This document shows positions 7,976 through 17,681 of a stretch of DNA of 64,000 bases, piece after piece. The notes under the pieces were generated by a model. It was given only the letters and a program-made list of their open reading frames with translations, ran no database searches and was not told the DNA's origin. The position numbers and the translations under genes were made by a program. Within the stretch, counting starts at the first letter, position 1. The number at the start of each line of letters is the position of its first letter. Origin of the DNA: Amycolatopsis sp. EV170708-02-1 (GTDB lineage Bacteria > Actinomycetota > Actinomycetes > Mycobacteriales > Pseudonocardiaceae); contig NZ_CP092497.1 in the NCBI RefSeq assembly GCF_022479115.1, positions 7,130,001 through 7,194,000 of the forward strand, written 5' to 3'.

Positions 7976-10750
7976 CTAGGGCAGCGCGCGCCTCAACAGT
8001 TCCGCCAGGTGCACGGCCCGCCGCCCGTCGAGCTGCTCGATCTGCGTCCGGCAGCTGAAGCCGTCCGCGACCACCTCGGTGCCCTCGGCGGCGGCGCGGA
8101 TCGCGGGCAGCATGCGGTCTTCGGCGCAGGCGACGGAAACGTCGTAGTGCCCGCGTTCGAAGCCGAAGTTGCCCGCCAGTCCACAGCACCCCGAGTCCAT
8201 TGTGGAATTGTGGATACCCGCGGCGCGCATGGCGGCCTCGTCGGCGTCGAAGCCGAGCACGGCGTGCTGGTGGCAATGCACCTGGCTGAGCGTCTCGACG
8301 TCCAGCGAACGGAATTCGAGCGGCGAATCCTCGACGAGTTCGGCGAACGTCCTGGTGCGTTCGGCGAGCAGTTCCGCGACCGGGTCGCCGGGCAGGAGCG
8401 CCGGGAGGTCGCCGCGGAAGAGGGCGGTGCAGCTCGGCTCCAGCCCGGCGACCAGATACCCCGAGCGCAGATACGGTTCGAGCACGGAAAGCGTGCGGCG
8501 CAACACCTTCTTCGCCATGTCGAGCTGTCCGGTCGAAACCCAGGTGAGCCCGCAGCAGACACCGCGATCGGGCAGGACGACGTCGTAGCCCGCGGCGGTA
8601 AGCACCTCGGCGGCGGCGTCGAGGACGTCGGGCGTGAGGTAGTTGTTGAAGGAGTCGGGCCACAGCACCACGGGCCGGGAGCCGGTCGCCCAGCGCTTGA
8701 GGTCGGCGCGGCTTCGGGTGAACGGCGCCTTCGCGAAGGTCGGCAGCTCCCGTTCCGGCGCGATCCCGCCGAACTTCTTCAGCAGTCCGGAGAACCGGCG
8801 CGACATCGTGTTCGCCAGCCGGGGCGCGAGCGACGCCGCGCGCAGCCACACCGGCAGCCAGCCCATCGAATAATGCGACGCCGGGCGGATCCGCCCCTTG
8901 TGGTGCTGGTGCAGGAATTCCGCCTTGTACGTCGCCATGTCGACGTCGACCGGGCAATCGGACAGACAGCCCTTGCACGACAGGCACAGATCCAGTGCCT
9001 CGGCGACCTCCTCCGAACGCCAGCCGTCGGTGATCAGTTCGCCGTTCACCATTTCGGCGAGCAGATGCGCGCGCCCCCGCGTCGAATGCTTCTCCTCGCG
9101 TGTGGCGCGGTAGCTCGGGCACATCACGCCCGCTCCGGTGGTGTTGCGGCATTTCCCGACGCCGACACAACGCCGCATCGCCTGCCCGAAGCTCCCCTGG
9201 TCCTCCGGGTACGCGAGCGCGGTGACGTCTTCGAGCTCCAGTGGCGCGCGACGGACGCGGAGATCGGCGTCGACCGGCCTGGGGTTCACCAGGATGCCGG
9301 GGTTCATCATGCCCGCCGGATCGAAGATCCCCTTGAACCGCGCGAAAAGCGCGAGGATCTCGGGACTGTACATCCGGGACAGCAGTTCCGAACGCGCCTG
9401 GCCGTCACCGTGCTCCCCGGACAGCGAGCCGCCGTGCGCGGCGACCAGGTCCGCCGCCTCTTCCAGGAACGACCGGAATCCGGCGATCCCTCGCGGCGAC
9501 AGCAGATCGAAGTCCAGCCGCAGATGCAGGCAGCCTTCGCCGTAGTGGCCGTAGACGACGCTCTTGCGCCCGTGCCGGCGCATGAGCTGCTTGAACTCCC
9601 GCAAGTAGGCACCCAGACGCTCGGGCGGCACGGCGGCGTCCTCCCAGCCCGGCCAGGCCTCCTCGCCCCCGGCCAGCCGGGTCGCGAGACCGGCGCCCTC
9701 CTCCCGGATCCGCCACAGCCGCTTCTGCGCCGCCGCGTCGTCCAGCAGCGCGGATCCGGTCAACGCGCCGCGCAGTCCGGCGATCAGCCCGCGTGCCTTG
9801 TCCGGATCCGCCATCTCGACGAACAACCAGGCGCCACCGGGCGGCAGGCCGTCGGCGCGACCGGGCTCCAGCAGGGCGACGAGATCCGCGTCGACGCCCT
9901 CGACGGTCAGCGGCGACCACGGCAGGATCGCCGGAACCGCGTCGGCCGCGGCGATGTCGGACTCGAAGCCGAGCACCGCGAGCACCTTGCGTTGCGGCAC
10001 CTCGGCGAGCGAGACCGTCGCCTCCAGCACGGTGACGCAGGTGCCCTCGCTGCCGACCAGTGCCTTGGCGACGTCGAAACCGTTCTCCGGCAACAGGTGT
10101 TCCAGCCCGTACCCGGAGACCCGCCTGCTGAAGGAGGACAGTTCGGTGCGCAGCAACGCCAGGTTGTCCCGGACCAGTGCGCGCAGCTCGGAGAAGACCC
10201 GGCCTTCGGTGCCGGGCTTGGCCGCCCTGGCGTCCACTTCGGACGGTGAGGCCGGCCCGACGGTCAGCCGGGTGCCGTCGTAGAGCAGCACGTCCAGCTC
10301 CCGGACGACGTCGACCGTGCGGCCCCAGGCCACCGAATGCGAACCGCAGGCGTTGTTGCCGATCATCCCGCCGATCGTGCAGCGCGAATGCGTCGACGGG
10401 TCGGGGCCGAACCGGAGCCCGTGCGGCGCGGCGAGCCGCTGGAGGTCGTCGAGGACGGTTCCCGGGGCGACCCTCGCCGTGCGCGCCGCCGGATCGAGGT
10501 CGAGGACCCCGCCGAGGTGACGCGAGGTGTCGAGCACGACGCCCGGCCCACACGAGTTGCCCGCGACGCTGGTGCCGCCGCCACGGGCGATCACCGGCAG
10601 CCCGGCCCGGCGGCAGGCGGCGACGGCCTCGATCACCTCGTCGACGCTCCGCGGCAGCGCCACCCCCTTCGGCACGTGCCGGTAATTGGAGGCGTCGGTC
10701 GTGTACAGCGCCAGCGTCGCGGCGTCGGCCAGGATCTCCACGGGGTCCAT
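7976..10750 (-). CDS. FAD-linked oxidase/Fe-S (D-lactate or glycolate dehydrogenase-like) fusion
   Basis: A 924-residue fusion of a GlcD-like flavoprotein and a GlcF-like Fe-S protein, as in YdiJ or D-lactate dehydrogenase II. The N-terminal FAD_binding_4 domain holds ARGGGTSVAGNS and the pyrophosphate motif CTIGGMIGNNACGSH. The FAD-oxidase C domain covers about 230-480. Two ferredoxin-type clusters follow (CVGVGKCRNTTGAGVMCPSY and CLSCKGCLSDCP), then cysteine-rich CCG-type motifs (GVCCGLTW, GCCGLAGNFGFE). It probably oxidises a 2-hydroxy acid at the membrane and passes electrons to quinone; the substrate is not certain. The ATG at 10750 (MDPVEILADAATL) matches the start of the flavin domain. 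It diverges from the two-component system. Confidence 0.88.
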   Translation of the reverse strand: MDPVEILADAATLALYTTDASNYRHVPKGVALPRSVDEVIEAVAACRRAGLPVIARGGGTSVAGNSCGPGVVLDTSRHLGGVLDLDPAARTARVAPGTVLDDLQRLAAPHGLRFGPDPSTHSRCTIGGMIGNNACGSHSVAWGRTVDVVRELDVLLYDGTRLTVGPASPSEVDARAAKPGTEGRVFSELRALVRDNLALLRTELSSFSRRVSGYGLEHLLPENGFDVAKALVGSEGTCVTVLEATVSLAEVPQRKVLAVLGFESDIAAADAVPAILPWSPLTVEGVDADLVALLEPGRADGLPPGGAWLFVEMADPDKARGLIAGLRGALTGSALLDDAAAQKRLWRIREEGAGLATRLAGGEEAWPGWEDAAVPPERLGAYLREFKQLMRRHGRKSVVYGHYGEGCLHLRLDFDLLSPRGIAGFRSFLEEAADLVAAHGGSLSGEHGDGQARSELLSRMYSPEILALFARFKGIFDPAGMMNPGILVNPRPVDADLRVRRAPLELEDVTALAYPEDQGSFGQAMRRCVGVGKCRNTTGAGVMCPSYRATREEKHSTRGRAHLLAEMVNGELITDGWRSEEVAEALDLCLSCKGCLSDCPVDVDMATYKAEFLHQHHKGRIRPASHYSMGWLPVWLRAASLAPRLANTMSRRFSGLLKKFGGIAPERELPTFAKAPFTRSRADLKRWATGSRPVVLWPDSFNNYLTPDVLDAAAEVLTAAGYDVVLPDRGVCCGLTWVSTGQLDMAKKVLRRTLSVLEPYLRSGYLVAGLEPSCTALFRGDLPALLPGDPVAELLAERTRTFAELVEDSPLEFRSLDVETLSQVHCHQHAVLGFDADEAAMRAAGIHNSTMDSGCCGLAGNFGFERGHYDVSVACAEDRMLPAIRAAAEGTEVVADGFSCRTQIEQLDGRRAVHLAELLRRALP

Positions 10751-10836
10751 TCAAGACAACCGCGGCCGGAAACGCATCGGTGAACCTCTCCGGACGGGTG
10801 TGTCGGAAACCACGTCCGATATGCGATCGTGAGCGC

Positions 10837-12015
10837 GTGACGGCGAGACGGCACGCCGCTGAAGACCTCGCCGCCGAGCACAGCGCGGTGCTCGGCGGGC
10901 TTCTTCGCGAGCGCGAGGAGCTGCTCGCGACCCTCGACCGGGTCGCGGCCCTCAACGGCACCGCGCGGCTGATCCGCGAGTCGATCGGCACGCATTCCGG
11001 CTTCGTGGCCGAGCTGGCCGGGCCCGAGCAGGCGGTGATCCGCTGGATGTCGGGCACCCGGACGGACGCCCTGCAGGATCTCGCCGTGCCGATCGGCCAG
11101 GGCATCGGCGGTCGGGTGCTCGCGCTGGGCAAGCCGGTGCGGGTGAACGACTACGTCAACTCGCCGAGTATCACCCACCAGTTCGACGCGCAGGTCCGCG
11201 GCGAGGGCCTCGCCGCGATGATCGCCGTCCCGATCTTCAGCGGGACCGAGACGGTCGCCATCGCGTACGCCGCCATGCGCGAGCGGCGCGACTTCGGCGA
11301 CGACGCGGTCCAGTCCCTCGAAGAGATCGCCACCGAGGCCGGCCGGGCGCTGAAACTGGCGTCGGTCGCCGAAGCCGACCGCGAGACCGCGCTGTCCGCC
11401 GAACGGCTCCGCATGCAGAGCGCGCTGCACGATTCGGTCGGCGCGCTCCTATTCTCCATCGGCGTGCAGGTCCGGAACCTGCACGAGGACATCAGCGACA
11501 ACCCGGCACTCGAATCGCGGCTGCGGCGGCTGGAGGGCGACGTGTCGGCCGCGTCGAGGGCGCTGCGCGAGTCGCTGCTGGCGTTGTCCGAGTCGAGCCC
11601 GGAACGCGCGCTGCCGGTGGAGCTGGCCGAGCACTGCCGTTCGTTCCAGGCGCGCTGCGGCGTCCCGGCGCGGTTCGTGCAGCTCGCGCCCGTCCCCCGG
11701 CTGGACGCCGAACGCACCGGCCTGCTGGTCGCGGCCGTCCGGGAGGGCCTGCTCAACGTGGAGAAACACGCCGAAGCGCTGTCCGTCGTGGTCAGTCTGC
11801 TGCCCAGTGAAGACGGCGTGCAGGTGGTCGTCGCCGACGACGGGACCGGTCATCGCGGCGACGACGCCGAGGAGCCCGAACCCGGCACCGGCATGGGGCT
11901 GCGCGCGCTGGCCGAACGCGCCGCACGGCTCGGCGGCCGGGTCAGCCTGGTCCGCGACGAGGACGACGGATGCACGCTGCGCGCCTGGGTGCCGGAACCG
12001 TGCCGTCGCCGGTGA
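10837..12015 (+). CDS. GAF-domain sensor histidine kinase (NarX/DegS-like)
   Basis: A 392-residue cytoplasmic kinase without membrane segments. A GAF domain occupies about 55-180 (DLAVPIGQGIGGRVLALGKP, MIAVPIFSGTETVAIAYAA). The HisKA_3 dimerisation domain carries the phospho-acceptor in LHDSVGALLFSIG, and the HATPase_c domain has VREGLLNVEKHAEA, a DDGTG box and a GTGMGLRALAERA box. The GTG at 10837 is a short distance upstream of the first coiled segment; no strong ribosome site is seen. Its TGA stop overlaps the response-regulator GTG (GTGA at 12012-12015), so the pair is translationally coupled. Confidence 0.9.
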   Translation: MTARRHAAEDLAAEHSAVLGGLLREREELLATLDRVAALNGTARLIRESIGTHSGFVAELAGPEQAVIRWMSGTRTDALQDLAVPIGQGIGGRVLALGKPVRVNDYVNSPSITHQFDAQVRGEGLAAMIAVPIFSGTETVAIAYAAMRERRDFGDDAVQSLEEIATEAGRALKLASVAEADRETALSAERLRMQSALHDSVGALLFSIGVQVRNLHEDISDNPALESRLRRLEGDVSAASRALRESLLALSESSPERALPVELAEHCRSFQARCGVPARFVQLAPVPRLDAERTGLLVAAVREGLLNVEKHAEALSVVVSLLPSEDGVQVVVADDGTGHRGDDAEEPEPGTGMGLRALAERAARLGGRVSLVRDEDDGCTLRAWVPEPCRRR

Positions 12016-12626
12016 CGGTCCTCGTCGTGGACGACCATCCGGTGGTCCGCGACGGGGTGAGCCTGCTGCTGCGTTACGACCCGGCGATGACCGTGGTCGG
12101 CTCGGCCGAGACCGGCCGGTCCGCGATCCGGCGGGCCGGTGAGCTGAAGCCGGTGCTGATCCTGCTGGACCTGCGGTTGCCGGACATGCTCGCGCCCGAG
12201 GTCATCGCCGAGCTCCGCCGCGTGCACCCGGCCGGGCGGATCGTGGTGTTCACCGCGCACGGCGACCATCAGGGCGTGCGGGCCGCGCTGGACTCCGGGG
12301 CGCACGGCTGTCTGCTCAAGGACGTCGCCGGGACGGATCTGGTGGCGGCGTTGCGGCAGGTGCTCAAGGGTGAGCGCGTCGTCGATCCGCGGATCTTCCC
12401 CGACGACGGCCAGCGGTCCGTCGCGCTGGCCCGCAGCGGACTGACGCGGCGCGAGTACGAGGTTCTACGACTCGCCGCACAGGGGCAGACGAATCCGGAG
12501 ATCGCGGAATCGACCGGGCTGGCGCGGAACACCGTCAAGACCTACCTTCAGTCCGCGCTGCACAAACTCGGCGCCCGGAACCGCGTCGAGGCCATCGGCA
12601 AGGCCTCCGAAGCCGGCCTCCTCTGA
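12012..12626 (+). CDS. NarL/FixJ-family response regulator
   Basis: A 204-residue regulator. The receiver domain starts VTVLVVDDHPVVRDG, the phospho-acceptor Asp lies in LILLDLRLPDM, and the conserved Lys in CLLKDVAG. The LuxR helix-turn-helix is near residues 140-195 (LTRREYEVLRLAAQGQTNPEIAE, NTVKTYLQSALHKLG). The GTG at 12012 is chosen because it overlaps the kinase stop codon; a GTG at 12000 is also in frame. The pair sits between the dehydrogenase and the liv operon, either of which could be its target. Confidence 0.92.
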   Translation: MTVLVVDDHPVVRDGVSLLLRYDPAMTVVGSAETGRSAIRRAGELKPVLILLDLRLPDMLAPEVIAELRRVHPAGRIVVFTAHGDHQGVRAALDSGAHGCLLKDVAGTDLVAALRQVLKGERVVDPRIFPDDGQRSVALARSGLTRREYEVLRLAAQGQTNPEIAESTGLARNTVKTYLQSALHKLGARNRVEAIGKASEAGLL

Positions 12627-12627
12627 G

Positions 12628-12716
12628 CGGGGGCTGAAGGGCCCTTTCCCCGCATGCGACGTGGCGAAAGCTCCCTTCACCGCGTGAGATGCGGCGATGG
12701 GCCCCTTCAGCCCCCG
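12628..12716. repeat. Inverted-repeat array, family B (TGAAGG...CTTT...CCGCAT type)
   Basis: Outer arms CGGGGGCTGAAGGGCCC (12628-12644) and GGGCCCCTTCAGCCCCCG (12699-12716) are complementary. Between them lie degenerate copies of the same motif with GCGAAAGCTCCCTTCACCGCG and GAGATGCGG. It follows the response-regulator stop at once and precedes livF, so it may act as the terminator. Similar units lie at 28848-28888 and 51796-51871. Confidence 0.7.
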
Positions 12717-12828
12717 TGTCCGTTTTGTAGCCGGGTGGGTCTCCAAGTGGGGGTAACGCGGCGGAGGGTGCCCACGCAGGATGACCGCCACCGATCGTGA
12801 CTCGCGTCACACGAACGGAGGAGGCGGC

Positions 12829-13638
12829 TTGCTGAGTGTTCGTGATCTCCAGGTGCGGTACGGCCGATCGGTGGCCGCACTGCACGGGGTCGACCTCGAC
12901 GTTTCACCTGACGGGGTGCTGGCCGTCCTCGGCAGCAACGGGGCCGGGAAATCGACCCTGCTGCGTACGGTTTCCGGCACGCTGCGTATGCACCGCGGCT
13001 CGGTTTCCGCCGGCGAGGTGCGCTACGACGGCAAACCACTGACCAAATTGGACCCCGCCCGCATCGTCGGTCTCGGCGTGGTCGGCGTCCCCGAAGGCCG
13101 CCAGGTCTTCGCGCGGATGACGGTCGAGGAGAACCTGCGCGCGGGCGGGATCGGCGCCCGCTCCCCCGAACAGCGCGCCGCCGCCCGCAAACGCGTCGAC
13201 GAGCTCTTCCCTGTCCTGTCCGAACGGGCCAAACAGCGCGCGGGCCTGCTCTCCGGCGGCGAGCAGCAGATGCTCGCCATCGGGCGCGCGCTGATGTCCG
13301 GCCCGCGGCTCCTGCTGCTCGACGAACCTTCGCTCGGCCTCGCGCCGAAGATCGTCGAGCGGATCGGCGACATCATCCGCGAGATCCACGAGCAGGGCAC
13401 CGCCGTGGTGCTGGTCGAGCAGAACGCCGTGATGGCGTTGCGCGTCGCCGATCACGCGATCGTCCTGGAGGTCGGCAGGGTCGCGCTGGCCGGGACGACG
13501 GCCGAGCTCGCGGCGAGCGAAGAAGTCCAGCGCCTCTACCTCGGCGGCCACGCCGAATCGCAGGCCACCGCCGAGGCCGAAGCCGCCGACGCCCGCAAGC
13601 ACCTCGCGGGCCGGAGCCTGTCGAGGTGGGCCGGATGA
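12829..13638 (+). CDS. livF: Branched-chain amino-acid ABC transporter ATPase LivF
   Basis: A 269-residue ABC ATPase of the LivF type. Walker A is GSNGAGKST, the signature is LSGGEQQM and Walker B is LLLLDEPSLGLAPK; the VPEGRQVFARMTVEENL segment is characteristic of LivF. It powers uptake of branched-chain or related amino acids through LivH-LivM. The TTG at 12829 follows a strong GGAGGAGG at ideal distance; an ATG at 12781 in the same frame would add 16 residues but has weaker upstream sequence. The C-terminus has an alanine-rich tail. It overlaps livG by four bases (ATGA). Confidence 0.88.
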   Translation: MLSVRDLQVRYGRSVAALHGVDLDVSPDGVLAVLGSNGAGKSTLLRTVSGTLRMHRGSVSAGEVRYDGKPLTKLDPARIVGLGVVGVPEGRQVFARMTVEENLRAGGIGARSPEQRAAARKRVDELFPVLSERAKQRAGLLSGGEQQMLAIGRALMSGPRLLLLDEPSLGLAPKIVERIGDIIREIHEQGTAVVLVEQNAVMALRVADHAIVLEVGRVALAGTTAELAASEEVQRLYLGGHAESQATAEAEAADARKHLAGRSLSRWAG

Positions 13639-14410
13639 CCCCACCCGAGCTGAATGTCGAGAACGTGACCTTGCGCTTCGGCGGGATCCGGGCGCTGGAC
13701 GACGTCTCGTTCACCGTCGCTTCCGGTTCGCTGCACGCGCTCATCGGCCCGAACGGCGCCGGGAAGTCCAGCTGCTTCAACGTGATCAGCGGCCTCTACC
13801 GGGCGAACAGCGGCCGGGTCCGGCTCGGCGACACCGTCCTTTCCGGACTCCCGCCGCATCGGCTGGCGCGGCTCGGGGTCGGCCGGTCGTTCCAGAACGC
13901 CGCCCTCTCCCCGGCTCGACGGTGCTCGACAACGTCATGCTCGGCCGCCACGCGCTGACCAAGGGCGGTTTCCTCGCCTGCGGGCTCCGTCTGCCGTGGA
14001 CGGTCCGGGCCGAACGCCGCCATTCCGCGCGGGTGCGGGAGATCTGCGACTTCCTCGGCATCGGCGCGCTGGTGGACCTCCCGGTCGGCGCGCTGCCCTA
14101 CGGCGCGGTGAAACGCGTCGACCTCGCCCGCGCGCTCGCCGTCGAACCGGTCCTGCTGCTGCTCGACGAACCCGCGGCAGGCATGAACGCGACCGAGACC
14201 GCCGAGCTGGCCGGCACGATCCGCGAAGTCCGTGACGAGCTCGGCATCTCGATCCTGCTGGTGGAACACGACATGGGGCTGGTGATGGGCATCGCGGACC
14301 GCGTCACCGTCCTGGACTTCGGCAAGCGCATCGCCGACGGCACCCCGGCCGAGGTCCAGTCGGATCCGGACGTGATCAAGGCATATCTCGGCACGGAGGC
14401 CACGGCGTGA
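13635..14410 (+). pseudogene. livG: Branched-chain amino-acid ABC transporter ATPase LivG, frameshifted
   Basis: Two adjacent frames together make one LivG. The first (from ATG 13635) carries LNVENVTLRFGGIRALDDVS, Walker A GPNGAGKSS and GVGRSFQNAAL, then runs into unrelated sequence. The second continues with STVLDNVMLGRH and includes Walker B LLLLDEPAAGMNATE and the LivG-type LVEHDMGLVMGIADRVTVLDFGKRIADG. The switch lies at about 13905-13912, where CTCTCCCC stands in place of an expected CTCTTCCCC (Leu-Phe-Pro). One lost T restores the frame. The signature motif is diverged (LPYGAVKRVDLARAL). The gene is either recently broken or the base is a sequence error. Confidence 0.85.
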
Positions 14411-15285
14411 ACACATTCCTGCAACTCGTGGTGAACGGACTCGGCAAGGGCGCGGTGTTCGCGTTGCTGGCGCTGGGTTTCGTGATCATCTTCAAGGCCA
14501 CCGAAGTGGTCAACTTCGCGCACGGCTCGCTCGTGCTCTTCGGCGGCTACCTGGTCGTCGTGACCCGCGACGCGCTCGGCTGGGCGGGTGCCTCGCTGGT
14601 CGGCATCGTCTCGGCGGGCCTGCTCGCCCTCCTGCTGGAACGGTTCCTGCTGTCCCGCTCGCGGCACGCGGACGCGAACAGCCTGGCGTTGCTGACCATC
14701 GGCGTCGACGTGATCGTCACCGAGGAGATCGTGCGGCGGCTCGGCGTCACGCTGCCGTTCCTCGGCGACGCCTGGGACGCGCAGCCCTTCCAGCTCGGCG
14801 GGATCACGCTGTTCCGCACCCATCTGGTCGCGCTGGTCGTCGCCGCCGTGCTGATCACCGCGTTCACGCTGGCGTTCAAGTACTCGAACTGGGGCGTCGC
14901 GATGCGCGCCCAGGCCGAGAACCGCGAAGCCGCCGCGCTGATGGGCATCCGCAGTTCCCGGGTGACGGCGACCGCCTGGGTGGTCGCGGGTGTGCTCGCC
15001 GGGGTCGCGGTGCTCTTCATCGCCACGCAGGACTTCTCCGGCGCGGGGCTGTCCCGCGGCACGCACTCCATCGCGCTCGCGGCGTTCCCCGCGGCCATCC
15101 TCGGCGGGCTGGACTCGACGGCGGGCGCGGTGGTGGGCGGCCTGGTCGTCGGGCTGGTCGAGGCGCTTTCCGCGCAGTACGTGTCGTTCGACTTCTCCAA
15201 GAGCGCGGTCTTCCTGGTGATGCTCGTGGTCCTGGTGGTGCGGCCGTCGGGGTTGTTCGGGACGAGGGAGAGCACCCGTGTCTGA
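14407..15285 (+). CDS. livH: Branched-chain amino-acid ABC transporter permease LivH
   Basis: A 292-residue inner-membrane permease with about eight hydrophobic segments. It begins LQLVVNGLGKGAVFALLALGFVIIFKATEVVNFAHGSLVLFGGYL, the typical LivH start, and has the cytoplasmic loop MRAQAENREAAALMGI that contacts the ATPases. It forms the membrane channel with LivM. The GTG at 14407 overlaps the livG stop (GTGA), and the gene's own stop overlaps the livM start at 15278. Confidence 0.94.
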   Translation: MNTFLQLVVNGLGKGAVFALLALGFVIIFKATEVVNFAHGSLVLFGGYLVVVTRDALGWAGASLVGIVSAGLLALLLERFLLSRSRHADANSLALLTIGVDVIVTEEIVRRLGVTLPFLGDAWDAQPFQLGGITLFRTHLVALVVAAVLITAFTLAFKYSNWGVAMRAQAENREAAALMGIRSSRVTATAWVVAGVLAGVAVLFIATQDFSGAGLSRGTHSIALAAFPAAILGGLDSTAGAVVGGLVVGLVEALSAQYVSFDFSKSAVFLVMLVVLVVRPSGLFGTRESTRV

Positions 15286-16434
15286 CACCGCCGTGAAAAC
15301 CCCCGCCGCCGCCCCGACGGCCCCGCCCCGAAACGCGATCGGGGCCGCCTCCTCAAGGCGCTGGCCTGGGCCGCGCTGCTGGTCGTCCTGCTCGCGATCC
15401 CGCTCTACCTCGACGCCGCCTGGCTGAAGGCCGGGCAGTACATGATGATCGGCGGCGTCGGCGCGATCGGGCTGACCCTGCTGGTCGGGCAGGCCGGGCA
15501 GTTGTCGCTGGCGCACGCGTTCTTCCTGCTCGCGGGCGCGACCGGGTACACCGTCCTTTCCGGACCGGCCGACGACGAGCGTGTGTTCGGGCTCGGGCTC
15601 GATCCCGGTCTGTCACTGGTCGGCGCGGTGGTCATCGCCGCGCTGCTGGGGCTGGCGTTCGCGCCGGTCTCCGGACGGCTGCGCGGGATCTACCTCGGGG
15701 TCGCGTCGCTTTCGCTGGTGTTCCTCGGGCTCTACTTCGGACAGTCGGCCGAGACGCTGACCGGCGGGACGTCGACCGGGCGCACCCCGGAACCGTTCTC
15801 GCTGTTCGGCTTCCCGTTCACCAACGGCGGCCCGGAGATCGAGCTGATGGGCGTGCCGATCCGGCAGGCGGAACGGCTCTGGTACCTGTTCCTGCTCCTG
15901 ACCGTGCTCGCGTTCGTGGTCGCCAAGGCGGCGGTGCGCAGCCGGGTCGGCCGGTCGTGGCGCGCGGTGCGGGACAACGAGGCCGCCGCGTCCGTGATGG
16001 GCGTCAGCGTCACGCGGGCCAAGGCGGGCGCTTTCGCGGTCTCCTCGGCGTACGCGGGGCTCGCGGGCGCGATGACCGTGCTGTGGTTCGACATCCTCAA
16101 ACCCGACGAGAGCGAATTCGGCACGTACGGCATCAACATCTCCATCGCCTTCCTGGCCATGGTGATCATCGGGGGACTCGGCTCGGTGCCCGGCGCGCTG
16201 GTGGGCGCGCTGATCGTCAACGGGCTGCCGCAGGTGCTTTCGCTGTACTCCGCCGATCTCGGCTGGTTCTCCGGAACCGGGGACGGCGCCTTGACCCCGA
16301 TCCTGGTCAGTTCGTTCGTCTACGGCGCCGCGATCATCCTCGTGGTGCTCTTCGAACCGGGCGGACTCGCCGCGATCGGTCGACGGATCACACCCGCCAG
16401 GAAACCTCATCTCCCGGAGGAGCAAGACAAATGA
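15278..16434 (+). CDS. livM: Branched-chain amino-acid ABC transporter permease LivM, frameshift near N-terminus
   Basis: The main open frame, from the first ATG at 15442, encodes 330 residues of LivM: GGVGAIGLTLLVGQAGQLSLAHAFF, the loop WRAVRDNEAAASVMGVS and GGLGSVPGALVGALIVNG. Upstream of that ATG the same frame still reads KRDRGRLLKALAWAALLVVL and on into a first membrane segment, but it has no start codon after the livH stop. The natural start, GTG at 15278 (overlapping the livH stop), is in another frame (VSDTAVKTPAAAPTAPP). One missing C in the CCCCGCCCCG run at 15321-15330 would join them. This is the second one-base loss in this operon. Confidence 0.85.
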
Positions 16435-17681
16435 AGCGCATCTATCCGGCCGTCGCGCTGGCGGCGGTCCTCGCCCTTTCGGCGTGCAGCACGAAGGCGG
16501 GCGACTCGGGGTCCTCGGGGGCGGACGGTTCGGGCGTCAAAACCGACAAGGGGGCCACGGCCTCCGAGATCACCCTCGGCGTGATGACCGACAAGACCGG
16601 GGTGTTCAAGAACCTCGGGCTCGGCATCACGCAGGGGAACGAGTTGTGGGCCAAGGACTTCAACGCCGCGGGCGGGGTGTGCGGCCGTCAGGTCAAACTC
16701 GAGACCGTCGACCACGGCTACAAGGCGGACACGGCGAAGACGCTGTATCCGCAGATCGAGCCGAAGGTCCTCGGCTTCGTGCAGCTGCTCGGCTCCCCGG
16801 TGGTGGCCGCGCTGAAACAGAACATCGCCTCGGACAAGACCGTCGCGGCGCCCGCGTCGTGGTCTTCGGAACTGCTCGACAACCAGTACGTGATGATCGT
16901 CGGGACGACGTACGACCTGGAGATCATCGACGGGCTGTCGTACTTCCAGGAAAAGGGCCTGGTGAAGGACGGCGACACGATCGGGCACGTCTACATCGAC
17001 GGCGAGTACGGCAAGAACGGCCTGCGCGGCTCGCAGTACTACGCGAAGAAGCACAACCTGACGGTGAAGGAGGTCAAGATCACCTCCACCGACAACGACC
17101 TCACCAATATCGTCACCGGGCTCAAGGGTGACGGCGTCAAGGCCATCGTCCTGACCACTTCCCCGGCGCAGACCGGTTCCGCGCTCGCGGCGAACAAGGC
17201 GCTCGGGCTCGACGTGCCCGTGCTCGGCAACAACCCGGTGTTCGACCCCGTGCTGCTGAAGAGCCCGGCGGCGAACGCGCTCGACAAACTGACGATCGTC
17301 GCCAGCAGTGTCCCGTTCTCCGCCGACATCCCCAAGGCCAAGGAAGTCGCCACGAAGTACAAGGCGGCGTACAAGGAGACCCCGAACGGCGGGATCCCCT
17401 ACGGCTACGCGGTCGGCGAGGTGTGGGGCGCGGTGCTCAAGAAGGCCTGCGAGAACAAGGACCTCACCCGCGACGGCATCGCGGCGGCGCTGAAGCAGAC
17501 GACGTCGGCGAGCACGGGTGACCTCGTGGCGGCGCTGGACTTCTCGAAGCCGGGCACCCCGGCGACACGTCAGGTGTACGCGGCGACTCCGGACGCGTCG
17601 GCCGAGGGCGGGGTCCGCTACGTCAAGCCGCTGTTCGAGGCTCCCGAGGCGAAGGAGTACGTAGCTCCGCACCAGAAGTGA
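16431..17681 (+). CDS. Branched-chain amino-acid ABC transporter substrate-binding lipoprotein
   Basis: A 416-residue periplasmic-binding-type protein (Peripla_BP_6, LivJ/LivK-like). The signal peptide MKRIYPAVALAAVLALSAC ends in a lipobox, with Cys19 as lipidation site, then a Ser/Gly-rich linker and the ASEITLGVMTDKTG start of the first lobe. Conserved segments include FVQLLGSPVVAALKQNI and IPYGYAVGEVWGAVLKKA. The ATG at 16431 overlaps the livM stop (ATGA) and has GGAGGAG upstream. Its natural ligand may be an amino acid, amide or other small molecule. The 3' end overlaps the convergent dehydrogenase gene by 59 bases. Confidence 0.9.
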   Translation: MKRIYPAVALAAVLALSACSTKAGDSGSSGADGSGVKTDKGATASEITLGVMTDKTGVFKNLGLGITQGNELWAKDFNAAGGVCGRQVKLETVDHGYKADTAKTLYPQIEPKVLGFVQLLGSPVVAALKQNIASDKTVAAPASWSSELLDNQYVMIVGTTYDLEIIDGLSYFQEKGLVKDGDTIGHVYIDGEYGKNGLRGSQYYAKKHNLTVKEVKITSTDNDLTNIVTGLKGDGVKAIVLTTSPAQTGSALAANKALGLDVPVLGNNPVFDPVLLKSPAANALDKLTIVASSVPFSADIPKAKEVATKYKAAYKETPNGGIPYGYAVGEVWGAVLKKACENKDLTRDGIAAALKQTTSASTGDLVAALDFSKPGTPATRQVYAATPDASAEGGVRYVKPLFEAPEAKEYVAPHQK

